Assembly (NCBI RefSeq): GCF_900106035.1
Contig: NZ_FNUC01000003.1
Span: 1,550,001-1,614,000, forward strand
Reading direction: 5' to 3'
DNA length: 64,000 nucleotides
DNA from: Jiangella alba
Lineage (GTDB): Bacteria; Actinomycetota; Actinomycetes; Jiangellales; Jiangellaceae
Of the stretch, positions 25,982-33,955 are shown piece by piece (position 1 is the stretch's first letter; each line of letters starts with the position of its first letter). The notes beneath the pieces are model-generated. The model did no database searches. It was given only the letters and a program-made list of their open reading frames with translations, and was not told the origin of the DNA. The translations under genes and the position numbers were made by a program.

Positions 25982-27535
25982 TCAACCATGCTCCTTCACT
26001 TGGACGTCGCCGGAGACGGGTCGGTTGCCGGGAAGATCGGCGAAGTAGAACCGCGACGCGAGCGCCCGGGGCCGGTCGGCGCGGTAGCGCGGGTTCGGGA
26101 CGCCGTTGTCGTCGGAGGCCGCGACGGCGCCGGCCGGCACCAGCGCCTCGCGTGGCGCTCGCCGCTGCGCCTCCTGTGCCGTCAGCGGCCGGTGCAGCTC
26201 GCTGAACCCGCCCTCGGGGCTGACGACGACGATGCCGGTGGCGTGCCCGTGCCGCAGCTCGTCCAGGTCGCGCAGCCGCAGCCCCAGCAGGATCCGCTTC
26301 GTCACCCAGAACGCCAGCGGCGGCACGACCACGACGGCCACCTGCAGGAACCGGACCAGCGGGTCGAGCGGGACGTGCAGCAGCGTGGCGACGACGTCGG
26401 TGGCGCCGGCGATCCACAGCACCAGGTAGAACGCGACGAACGCCGCCACCAGGGCCGTGCGCACCGGCAGGTCGCGGGGCCGGTCGAGGACGTCGGGGTC
26501 GCGGCGGTCGCGGGTGGCCCACTGCTCGAACCACGGGTACAGCGCGAGCGTCCCCATCAGGATCCCGGGCAGCACCATGACCGGGATCAGGACGCTCAGC
26601 GTCAGCGTGTAGCCGAACACGTCCACCTCCCACGGCGGCATCAGCCGCACCGCGCCGTCGAGGAACCCGAGGTACCACGGCGGACGGCTGCCGGCCGGCG
26701 CCTGCGAGGCGTCGAACGGCCCCCACAGCCAGACCGGGTTGACCTGCACGAGCGCCGACATCGCGACGATCGCGCCGGAGACCAGCAGCGCCAGCCCGCC
26801 CATGCGGACGGCGTACCGGCGCGGCGGGTCGCCGTCGACGGGCGGTGCGGCCCGCCACCGCCGGTACGCCAGCAGCGCCCAGGCGGCGCCCAGGCCCACG
26901 ATCAGCACCGGCAGCACCCACACGTGCATCGTGTTCAGCCGCCCGATGATCTGGTCGCCGGGGAACTCGTCGCCGAACACCAGCCACGACAGCCAGGTGC
27001 CCACGACCGGCGTGGCCAGCAGGTACCCCTCGGTGACCCGCAGGCCGGTGCCGGACTGCAGGTCGTCCGGCAGCGAGTGGCCGAGGTACGCCTCGGCGAT
27101 GCTCAGCACCAGCAGCGCCAGCAGGATCAGCCAGACGAGGCGCCGGTAGCCGCGGAACGCGCCGGCCAGGAACACCCGCAGCAGGTGCGCCGACAACGCC
27201 GCGATGAACACCAGCGACGCCCAGTGGTGCACCTGGCGGACCAGCAGGCCGCCCGGCACCTCCATCGAGATGCGCACCGTCGACGCGTACGCCTCGGACA
27301 TCGTCACGCCGCGCAGCGGTGCGTAGTCGCCGGCGTAGACGACCGGCCGCATGGACGGCTCGAACCAGAACGCCAGCAGCACTCCGGACACCAGCACCAG
27401 CAGGAAGCTGACCACGGCCAGGGGGACGAACAGGTCCGTCCACCGCCGTGGTCCGCGGATCCGGGCCGGTCGTCCGTGCCGGTCGGCCAGGCCGACCACC
27501 GCGGTGACCAGCCGGTGTCTCGTCAGGTCGGGCAT
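25982..27535 (-). CDS. Divergent cytochrome b (QcrB) paralogue
   Basis: A 517-residue homologue of the QcrB encoded at 7904-9541, with the same helices and C-terminal extension (GHATGIVVVSPEGGFSELH). Helix B keeps His103/104 and the distal His (RQVHHWASLVFIAALSAH) and helix D keeps His204. However, the partner His, 15 residues on in QcrB (His224), is Trp219 here, and the quinol motif PDWY has become PPWY. Its high-potential heme site and Qo chemistry are therefore probably altered or lost. No Rieske or cytochrome c gene accompanies it; two serpins follow instead. ATG 27535 follows GAGGAG. Confidence 0.9.
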   Translation of the reverse strand: MPDLTRHRLVTAVVGLADRHGRPARIRGPRRWTDLFVPLAVVSFLLVLVSGVLLAFWFEPSMRPVVYAGDYAPLRGVTMSEAYASTVRISMEVPGGLLVRQVHHWASLVFIAALSAHLLRVFLAGAFRGYRRLVWLILLALLVLSIAEAYLGHSLPDDLQSGTGLRVTEGYLLATPVVGTWLSWLVFGDEFPGDQIIGRLNTMHVWVLPVLIVGLGAAWALLAYRRWRAAPPVDGDPPRRYAVRMGGLALLVSGAIVAMSALVQVNPVWLWGPFDASQAPAGSRPPWYLGFLDGAVRLMPPWEVDVFGYTLTLSVLIPVMVLPGILMGTLALYPWFEQWATRDRRDPDVLDRPRDLPVRTALVAAFVAFYLVLWIAGATDVVATLLHVPLDPLVRFLQVAVVVVPPLAFWVTKRILLGLRLRDLDELRHGHATGIVVVSPEGGFSELHRPLTAQEAQRRAPREALVPAGAVAASDDNGVPNPRYRADRPRALASRFYFADLPGNRPVSGDVQVKEHG

Positions 27536-27555
27536 GTCGCACTCCTCGCGATCGC

Positions 27556-27569
27556 TCCTACTACTAGGA
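27556..27569. promoter_or_regulatory. Palindrome TCCTA-CTAC-TAGGA in divergent promoter
   Basis: A 14-bp inverted repeat lies 21 bp upstream of the cytochrome b paralogue start and 56 bp upstream of the divergent SRPBCC gene. It could be an operator for the cytochrome b-serpin operon. The assignment is positional only. Confidence 0.35.
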
Positions 27570-27624
27570 CCGATGCGCGGCGCGGATTGTGACATGACCT
27601 CCATCACGTCCGTAGGCTGCGCTG

Positions 27625-28008
27625 ATGGCTCCGGCGATCGATCTCGTGGACGACACGTTCGTGGTCGCCGAGCGGGCCGAGCTGGCCGCGTACGTCCGCG
27701 ACCCCGCCGTCGCGCGCGCCTGGTGGCCGCGCCTGACGCTCGCCGTCCAGCAGGACCGCGGCCTCGAGGGCGTGCGCTGGACGATCGGCGGTGAGCTGGC
27801 CGGCAGCACCGAGCTGTGGCTGGAACGGTACGGCGACGGCGTCCTGGTGCACTGGTTCCTGCGCGCCGACCCGACGTCGCCGCGGGCCCGGCCGGACCGC
27901 CTGGCCCGCCGCTACACCGTCGCCTTCAAGACCCGCATCCACGAGCTGAAGGACCGGCTGGAGCACGGACGACCGGCCGGCGTGCCGCGGCTGCCCCCGG
28001 CTCGATAG
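27625..28008 (+). CDS. SRPBCC-like hypothetical protein
   Basis: A 127-residue protein with the alternating strands of a START/polyketide-cyclase-like fold (VRWTIGGELAGSTELWLERYGDGVLVHWFLRAD) and a C-terminal amphipathic helix (YTVAFKTRIHELKDRLEHG). TAGGCT ends six bases before ATG 27625, the pattern expected of a leaderless mRNA. It stands 41 bp upstream of another SRPBCC gene. The ligand is unknown. Confidence 0.72.
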   Translation: MAPAIDLVDDTFVVAERAELAAYVRDPAVARAWWPRLTLAVQQDRGLEGVRWTIGGELAGSTELWLERYGDGVLVHWFLRADPTSPRARPDRLARRYTVAFKTRIHELKDRLEHGRPAGVPRLPPAR

Positions 28009-28049
28009 TCTGCGATCTCCGCCGTCCGGCTGATGGGACACTTTCACAC

Positions 28050-28496
28050 ATGGCTGCGCAGACCACGTCGAGCATCGTCGTCGCCGCGACCCCGGCCGCG
28101 ATCATGGCCGTGATCGCCGACCTCGAGGCGTACCCGGAATGGACCGCGTCGGTCCGCGAGGTCGAGGTGCTGACGGTCTACGAGGACACCGGGCGGCCGG
28201 GCGAGGCGAAGTTCGTCCTCGACGCCGGCCCCATCAAGGACCGCTACACGCTGTCCTACGAGTGGGACGGCGACGACGAGGTCCGGTGGACGCTGGTCGA
28301 GGGCGGGCTGATCCGCGAGCTGGACGGCTCGTACGCGCTGGCCGCCGTCGACGACGCGACCACCGAGGTGACGTACCAGCTGACGGTCGACGTCTCGATC
28401 CCGATGCTCGGGCTGATGAAGCGCAAGGCGGAGAAGGTCATCATCGACACGGCTCTGAAAGAGCTGAAGAAGCGGGTCGAGGGAGTGGACGAGTGA
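28050..28496 (+). CDS. SRPBCC (polyketide cyclase/START-like) family protein
   Basis: A 148-residue small hydrophobic-ligand binding fold with the typical opening SIVVAATPAAIMAVIADLEAYPEWTASVREVEVL and a long C-terminal helix ending KAEKVIIDTALKELKKRVEG. ATG 28050. The stop overlaps the start of the ROK kinase (GTGA), a pairing I would expect in actinobacteria. No catalytic residues can be assigned; it is a lipid or metabolite binding protein by family. Confidence 0.88.
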   Translation: MAAQTTSSIVVAATPAAIMAVIADLEAYPEWTASVREVEVLTVYEDTGRPGEAKFVLDAGPIKDRYTLSYEWDGDDEVRWTLVEGGLIRELDGSYALAAVDDATTEVTYQLTVDVSIPMLGLMKRKAEKVIIDTALKELKKRVEGVDE

Positions 28497-29428
28497 GCCT
28501 CACCATCGGGGTCGATGTCGGCGGCACCAAGATCGCGGCCGGCGTCGTGGACGAGAAGGGCGTCATCGGGACGCGGGCACGGCGCGAGACGCCGTCGCAC
28601 GATCCCGGGGCGATCGTCGAGACGATCATCGAGGTGACCAAGGAGCTGGCCGCCCAGCACGACGTCGACGCCGTCGGCGTCGGGTCGGCCGGGTTCGTCG
28701 ACTCCGCCCGCTCCCGCGTGCTGTTCGCGCCGAACCTCGCCTGGCGCGACATCCCGGTCCGCGACCAGGTCGCCACCGCGACCGGACTCCCGACCGTCGT
28801 CGAGAACGACGCCAACGCGGCCGCCTGGGGCGAATTCCGCTTCGGCGCCGCCGAGGACGTCGACGACATGATCCTGCTGACCATCGGCACCGGCGTCGGC
28901 GGCGGCGTGGTGCTCGACGGCAAGATCTACCGCGGCGCGCACGGCATCGCGGCCGAGCTCGGGCACATGCGGCTGGTGCCCGACGGCCACCTCTGCGGCT
29001 GCGGGCTGCGCGGCTGCATCGAGGCGTACGCCAGCGGCACCGCGCTGGTCCGCGAGGCGCGCGAGGCGGCCAGCCTGCCGTCGGCCGAGCGGCTGCTGGA
29101 GCGGGCCGGCGGCGACGTCCAGCGCATCACCGGCCCCATGGTCACCGAGCTGGCCCAGGCCGGCGACGAGCTGGCGATCGTGCTGATCGCGGAGGTCGGG
29201 CGCTGGCTGGGCGAGGCGATGGGCTCGTTCACGGCGGTCTTCGACCCGGCGACGTTCGTCATCGGCGGCGGCGTGTCCGCGGCCGGCGACCTCCTGCTCA
29301 GCCCGGCCGTCGAGGCGCTGCGCAAGAACACCACCGGCGCCGGTCACCGGCCGGAGCCGGAGGTGCGGGTGGCGACGCTCGGCAACGACGCCGGCGTCAT
29401 CGGCGCGGCCGACCTCGCCCGGGTGTGA
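28493..29428 (+). CDS. glk: ROK-family glucokinase
   Basis: A 311-residue sugar kinase. The ATP phosphate motif DVGGTK is at the N-terminus, the catalytic Asp is in VVENDANAAAWGE, the glycine-rich ATPase motif is TIGTGVGGGVV, and the ROK zinc site is formed by GH...HLCGCGLRGCIE. Glucose is the likely substrate, giving glucose 6-phosphate for glycolysis. GTG 28493 overlaps the preceding stop and its own stop overlaps the EEP gene (GTGA both times). No HTH is present, so it is the kinase and not a ROK repressor. Confidence 0.93.
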   Translation: MSLTIGVDVGGTKIAAGVVDEKGVIGTRARRETPSHDPGAIVETIIEVTKELAAQHDVDAVGVGSAGFVDSARSRVLFAPNLAWRDIPVRDQVATATGLPTVVENDANAAAWGEFRFGAAEDVDDMILLTIGTGVGGGVVLDGKIYRGAHGIAAELGHMRLVPDGHLCGCGLRGCIEAYASGTALVREAREAASLPSAERLLERAGGDVQRITGPMVTELAQAGDELAIVLIAEVGRWLGEAMGSFTAVFDPATFVIGGGVSAAGDLLLSPAVEALRKNTTGAGHRPEPEVRVATLGNDAGVIGAADLARV

Positions 29429-30102
29429 CCGGCATCGAGCTGCGGGTCGTCAGCTACAACGTCCGCGGGCTGCGCAACGACGGCGCCGCCGTCGCGCGGG
29501 TGCTGCGGGAGCTGGACCCGGATGTCGTCTTCATCCAGGAGCTGCCCCGGGTCGTGCTGTGGCGCGGCCGGGCGGCGTCGTTCGCCCGCCGGGCCGACCT
29601 GCTGTACGCGGCTGGCGGCGGCTCGACCGGCGGGACGGCGCTGTTCACCGCCGTGCGGGTGGACCTGCGCGAGGTGCAGGAACACCGGCTGCGGCGCACG
29701 CCCGGCCTGACCCGCCGCGGCGTGGTGCTGGCCCGCCTGGAGAAGGACGGCGTCGCGTTCGGGGCCGGCTCGCTGCACCTCGGCCTGGACGCCGGCGAGC
29801 GGGCCCGGCACCTGACCGACCTCACCGGCCTGGTCAACCGCCTAGACCTGCCGGCGACGGTGCTCGGCGGCGGCCTCAACGAGCCGCCCGAGGCGTCGAC
29901 GTGGACCCGGCTGGCCTCGCAGTACGCCGACGCGGGCGCCTCGGACCCGACGCCGACGTACTCGGTGGCGCGGCCGCGGCGGCGCGTCGACGGCATCTTC
30001 GTCCGCGGCGCCGAGGTGACCTCCTACCGCGTCGTCGACACCCCGGACGTGCGGGCGGCGAGCGATCACTTCCCGGTGGTGGCGGAGCTTCGGCTCGCCT
30101 GA
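29425..30102 (+). CDS. Endonuclease/exonuclease/phosphatase (EEP) family protein
   Basis: A 225-residue protein with the EEP fold markers SYNVRGLRND (metal-site Asn), DVVFIQEL (metal Glu), SLHLGLD, YADAG and the C-terminal ASDHFPVVAEL (catalytic His). The usual GDxN motif reads GGGLN here, so the conserved Asp is replaced by Gly and activity may be reduced or changed. GTG 29425 overlaps the glucokinase stop. The codons for VRAASDHFPVVAELRLA are copied, with decay, twice in the 560 bp downstream. Confidence 0.85.
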   Translation: MTGIELRVVSYNVRGLRNDGAAVARVLRELDPDVVFIQELPRVVLWRGRAASFARRADLLYAAGGGSTGGTALFTAVRVDLREVQEHRLRRTPGLTRRGVVLARLEKDGVAFGAGSLHLGLDAGERARHLTDLTGLVNRLDLPATVLGGGLNEPPEASTWTRLASQYADAGASDPTPTYSVARPRRRVDGIFVRGAEVTSYRVVDTPDVRAASDHFPVVAELRLA

Positions 30103-30640
30103 CGGTGGTGGCGGGTCCGCGGGGCCGGGTGGAGTCGGTTCGTGGGGGTTGACCTGGGTGCCAACTGTTGGCCGTGGTGTCAACATGCGAGCACGGTTGT
30201 CGGGCTGGGCCGGGCCGAGGTGGCCTTCTCACGCGATGTCGGCACCCGGGATGTGCGGGCAGCGAGCGACCATTTCGCGGTGGTGGCGGTTCCGCGGGGC
30301 CGGGTGGAGTCGGTTCGTGGGGGTTGACCTGGGTGCCAACTGTTGGCCGTGGTGTCAACACGCGAACGCGGTTGTCGGGTTGGGTCGGGCCGAGGTGGCC
30401 TTCTCACGCGTTGTCGGCACCCGGGATGTGCGGGCGGCGAGCGACCGCTTTCCGGTGGTGGCGGAGCTTCGGCTCGCCTGACGGGGGTGGCGGTTCCGCG
30501 GGGCCGGGTGGAGTCGGTTCGTGGGTGTTGACCTGGGTGCCAACCGTTGGCGGTGGTGTCAACACGCGAACACGGTTGTCAGGCTGGGCGGTCGTGGCGG
30601 AGTTTCGGCTCGCCTGACGGGTGGCGGTTCCGCGGGGCCG
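30103..30640. repeat. Decayed tandem copies of the EEP gene 3' end with nested hairpins
   Basis: A unit of about 175-180 bp repeats from the EEP gene tail (GCGGGCGGCGAGCGA... GCTTCGGCTCGCCTGAC) through GGGGCCGGGTGGAGTCGGTTCG and a GTTGAC...GTCAAC stem-loop. Three stem-loops occur at 30148-30184, 30323-30359 and 30527-30563. Each has an outer GTTGAC/GTCAAC stem and an inner GCCAA(C)/(G)TTGGC stem. Frames inside are remnants, not genes. Confidence 0.85.
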
Positions 30641-30663
30641 GGACGCTGCCGCGCTAGATCGCG

Positions 30664-31161
30664 CTAGATGACGGCGCCGTCGTCGGGGTCGTTGGGGTGG
30701 TGGCCGCGCATGCGGGCGACCAGCGTGACGAAACCGGCGACGAACGCGACGACGGCGAGGAAGACGATCTCGTCGGACGGGCGCCAGGACATGATCGCGA
30801 CGATGATCAGCGCGATGGGCGGCGTGATGACCGCCGCCCAGGCCAGCTGCTGGACGCGGTCGCCGCGGGGGATCGGGGCCGGCGGCGGCGGGACGAAGTG
30901 GTTGGCCGCCTCCTCGGCGGTGGCGTCGTCGATGCCGGGCGCGGGCGCCGCCGGATCGGGGTCGGGACCGGGGCCGCCGCGCCCACCGGCCAGCGGGCCG
31001 AGCGTGACGGAGGCGTCGCGGAAGTCGTCGGGGCGTGGCTCGTCGAGACGTTCGTCCGGGCCCAGCTCCTCGGCCGCCGGCCACGGCTGGTCGCCGTCGG
31101 TGGGGGAGGCGTGGAACGAGTCGATCAGCTCGGCCCAGGTCTGGTCGTCGTCTCGGCTCAT
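30664..31161 (-). CDS. Hypothetical two-helix membrane protein
   Basis: A 165-residue protein with a long acidic, Pro/Gly-rich cytoplasmic-type N-terminus (about 100 residues) followed by two transmembrane helices (LAWAAVITPPIALIIVAIMSW and EIVFLAVVAFVAGFVTLVA) and a short His/Asp tail. ATG 31161 overlaps the stop of the upstream carboxylesterase gene (ATGA), so the two are coupled. I do not recognise a named family. Its position suggests an envelope-linked role with the lipid-active neighbours. Confidence 0.75.
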   Translation of the reverse strand: MSRDDDQTWAELIDSFHASPTDGDQPWPAAEELGPDERLDEPRPDDFRDASVTLGPLAGGRGGPGPDPDPAAPAPGIDDATAEEAANHFVPPPPAPIPRGDRVQQLAWAAVITPPIALIIVAIMSWRPSDEIVFLAVVAFVAGFVTLVARMRGHHPNDPDDGAVI

Positions 31162-31940
31162 CGCGGCAGGCCTCGGTTCCTCTTCGACGTCACTCTGTCG
31201 ACGAACGCCGCGGCGCCGGAGAAGATTTCCGGCGCGTCGTAATCGAGGGTGGCGACGTGGTAGCTGCGGCGCAGGACGACCTCGGCGACATCGGTGGACG
31301 AGACGCCGGAGAGGATGACCGGCGCGCTGGTGGCGTCGACGACGTGGTCGTCGGCGCTGCGGTAGAGCAGCAGCGGCTGGGTGATCATGGCGAGGTCGCG
31401 GCGGACCAGCTGCCACAGCTTCGTCTGCGACCACAGCGCCTGCAGCGGGGTGCGGTCGTAGGCCCGCTCGTCCTGACCGGGCATCGCGATGTCGCCGGAC
31501 AGCCCCGCCGCCGACGGGCGCAGCAGCCGCAGCAACGGCAGCGCCAGCAGCCGCTTGTCGGCGCTGGTGACGACCGGGTTGACCAGGACCAGCCCCTGCA
31601 CCAGCGGGCCGTGCTCCTGCGCCAGCCGCAGCGCCAGGCAGCCGCCCATCGACAGGCCGGCGACGACGACCTGCTCGCACCGCTCGGCGAGGTCGAGCAG
31701 CGACCGCTCGACCCGGCGGTACCAGTCGGGCCAGCCGGTGACGTTGAGGTCCTGCCAGGTGGTGCCGTGGCCGGGCAGCCGCGGCAGCTCGACGCTGTAC
31801 CCGAGCCCGGCCAGCTGCTCGGCCCAGGGGCGCAGGGAGGCCGGCGAGCCGGTGAAGCCGTGGCAGAGCAGCACGCCGACGGGGCCGGCGTCGTGCCGGT
31901 ACGGCTCGATCGAGTCGACCGCCTCGCCTTCAGAGAGCAT
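31158..31940 (-). CDS. Alpha/beta hydrolase (carboxylesterase)
   Basis: A 260-residue serine hydrolase resembling bacterial carboxylesterases and monoacylglycerol lipases. The oxyanion HGF is near residue 30, the nucleophile elbow GLSMGG near residue 95, the acid in SADDHVV and the His in RSYHVATLDYD. ATG 31940 follows GGGAGGG. It is divergent from plsC, the acyltransferase of phospholipid synthesis, with 107 bp between starts, which hints at lipid turnover. The substrate cannot be deduced. Confidence 0.9.
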   Translation of the reverse strand: MLSEGEAVDSIEPYRHDAGPVGVLLCHGFTGSPASLRPWAEQLAGLGYSVELPRLPGHGTTWQDLNVTGWPDWYRRVERSLLDLAERCEQVVVAGLSMGGCLALRLAQEHGPLVQGLVLVNPVVTSADKRLLALPLLRLLRPSAAGLSGDIAMPGQDERAYDRTPLQALWSQTKLWQLVRRDLAMITQPLLLYRSADDHVVDATSAPVILSGVSSTDVAEVVLRRSYHVATLDYDAPEIFSGAAAFVDRVTSKRNRGLPR

Positions 31941-32047
31941 CGCGTCCCTCCCTTTCCCACTCGCAACCAGCATCGTCGCATGCGCCCGATCCGTCCGCGC
32001 GGGCGAGGCCCGTCGTTCGCCGCGCGCTTTGGCGGTAGTGTTCCGAC

Positions 32048-32740
32048 GTGTTCTATTGGCTGATGAAGAGCGTCTTCCTCGGGCCGATCCTGCGGTTGAT
32101 CTATCGGCCCTGGGCTGAGGGTGTGGAGCACGTCCCCGCCGAGGGCGGCGCGATCCTCGCGGGCAACCACCTCACCGTCGTCGACTCCTTCTTCATGCCG
32201 CTCGTTCTCGACCGTAAGGTCAGTTTCCTCGCCAAGAGCGACTATTTCACCGAACGCGGTGTCAAAGGGTGGTTCAAGCGCGTGTTCTTCGGCGGGATGG
32301 GCAATGTGCCGGTCGACCGCTCCGGCGGGCGGGCCAGCGAGGCGGCGCTGCGCACGGCCGTCCAGATCCTCGAGAGCGGCGAGCTGCTCGGCATCTACCC
32401 CGAGGGCACCCGCTCACCCGACGGCCGGCTCTACCGCGGCAAGACCGGCGTCGCCCGCATGGCGCTGGAGGCCCGCGTCCCCGTCGTCCCGGTGGCGATG
32501 ATCGGGACGGCGGAGATGCAGCCGGCCGGGCGGATCATCCCCAAGCGCATGCGCCCGGGCATCAAGTTCGGGCCGCCGCTGGACTTCAGCCGCTACTACG
32601 GCATGGAGACCGACCGCCACGTGCTGCGGTCGGTCACCGACGAGATCATGTACGCGCTGATGGAGCTGTCCGGCCAGGAGTACGTCGACGTCTACGCGGC
32701 GACGGTGAAGGCGCGGGCCGCCGACGCGAAGGACGCCTGA
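32048..32740 (+). CDS. plsC: 1-acyl-sn-glycerol-3-phosphate acyltransferase
   Basis: A 230-residue membrane-associated acyltransferase making phosphatidic acid from lysophosphatidic acid. The catalytic NHLTVVDS (His41-x4-Asp46) and the substrate motif YPEGTRS are present, and the N-terminus is hydrophobic. TAGTGT ends six bases before GTG 32048 and there is no ribosome site, indicating leaderless translation. Many actinobacteria carry several PlsC paralogues, so the acyl or head-group preference is open. Confidence 0.92.
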   Translation: MFYWLMKSVFLGPILRLIYRPWAEGVEHVPAEGGAILAGNHLTVVDSFFMPLVLDRKVSFLAKSDYFTERGVKGWFKRVFFGGMGNVPVDRSGGRASEAALRTAVQILESGELLGIYPEGTRSPDGRLYRGKTGVARMALEARVPVVPVAMIGTAEMQPAGRIIPKRMRPGIKFGPPLDFSRYYGMETDRHVLRSVTDEIMYALMELSGQEYVDVYAATVKARAADAKDA

Positions 32741-32750
32741 CGCCGCCGGC

Positions 32751-33917
32751 TCAGTGCCGGCCGGGGTAGCGGTCGGGCTCGGGCTCGGCCGGCTGCACGC
32801 TGTGGCTGGGGAAGTCGGCCAGCGCGCCGGTGGGGCGGTCGTCCCACTCGCTGAACGTCAGCGGGCTGGTGAGGTACGCCGTCAGCAGCTCGGCCGTGCG
32901 CCTGATGCCGTCGAGGTGGGTGCGCTCGTGGCCGTGGCTGGAGTCGACGCCGAAGCCGATCAGCGCGGTGCGGCACTCCAGGCCCGACTCGATGGCCGGC
33001 GCGGCGTCGGAGCGGTAGAAGCGGTAGACGTCGCGGCGGAACGGCAGCTCGTTGCTCTCGCACAGCCCGATCAGCCGCCGCGTCAGGTGGTAGTCGAACG
33101 GGCCGGTGGAGTCGAGCATGCCGATGTTGACGGTGTCCTCGCGCGACTCCTGCCCCTCGCTGACCACGGCGTTGTCGACGGCGACCAGCTCGGCCACGTA
33201 CTCGTCGAGGCCGTGCGTGGCGCCCATGCCGACCTCCTCGCCGATGGTCACCAGCAGGTGCGCCGTGACCGGGCGGGTGCGGCCGTCGTCGAGGAGGGCC
33301 TTGACGGCGGCCAGGCAGGCGGCGACGCCGGCCTTGTCGTCGAGGTGCCGCGCCTTGACGTAGCCGTTGGGGGTGATCTGCGGCGCGGCGTCGAGCGCCA
33401 CGAAGTCGCCGACGGACAGGCCGAGGTCGAGGAGGTCCTGCCGGCTCCCGACCGGCTCGTCCAGCCGCACCTCGACCTGGTGCCAGCCGACGCCCTGGGT
33501 GTCGACGGCGTCGCCGAAGTTGTGCCCGCTGGACATCAGCGGCAGCACCGTGCCGGTGTGCAGGTTGCTGAGGTCGTCGGTGAAGACGGTGACGTGGGCG
33601 CCCTCGGCGAACCGGGCGCTGTGCGTGCCGACCGGCACGACCTCGAGCCGGCCGTTCTCCTTGAGCCGCTTCACCATGCAGCCGATGGTGTCGGCGTGCA
33701 CGACGACCGCCCGGCTCGCCCCGCCGACCGCGCCCTCGCCGGGCAGCGTCACTCGCAGCACGCCGCGGCGGGTCAGCCGGATGCGGACGCCGAGATCGGT
33801 CAGGCGGTCGCCGACGACCTGCATGACGGCGTCGGTGCGGCCCGACGGGCTCGGCGTGCGCAGCAGCTCGAGCAGGACGTCGCGCAGGTACTCCTCGTCG
33901 ATGGGCAGCGTCTTCAT
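32751..33917 (-). CDS. M42-family peptidase of the NAGGN osmoprotectant system
   Basis: A 388-residue metallo-aminopeptidase of the M42/glutamyl aminopeptidase type, closest by memory to the subgroup always linked to N-acetylglutaminylglutamine amide. Metal ligands are visible in VVHADTIGC, ARHLDDKAGVAA, IGEEVGMG and the late GVDSSHGHERTH. It probably processes or degrades the osmolyte or its precursors. ATG 33917 is divergent from the DUF885 gene across 38 bp. The synthetase and amidotransferase of the pathway lie 3.3 kb away at 37216-40769, so the cluster is interrupted. Confidence 0.85.
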   Translation of the reverse strand: MKTLPIDEEYLRDVLLELLRTPSPSGRTDAVMQVVGDRLTDLGVRIRLTRRGVLRVTLPGEGAVGGASRAVVVHADTIGCMVKRLKENGRLEVVPVGTHSARFAEGAHVTVFTDDLSNLHTGTVLPLMSSGHNFGDAVDTQGVGWHQVEVRLDEPVGSRQDLLDLGLSVGDFVALDAAPQITPNGYVKARHLDDKAGVAACLAAVKALLDDGRTRPVTAHLLVTIGEEVGMGATHGLDEYVAELVAVDNAVVSEGQESREDTVNIGMLDSTGPFDYHLTRRLIGLCESNELPFRRDVYRFYRSDAAPAIESGLECRTALIGFGVDSSHGHERTHLDGIRRTAELLTAYLTSPLTFSEWDDRPTGALADFPSHSVQPAEPEPDRYPGRH

Positions 33918-33955
33918 GGCTCTACCCTGACATGCCGGGCCGGTAGCCTGCCGGG

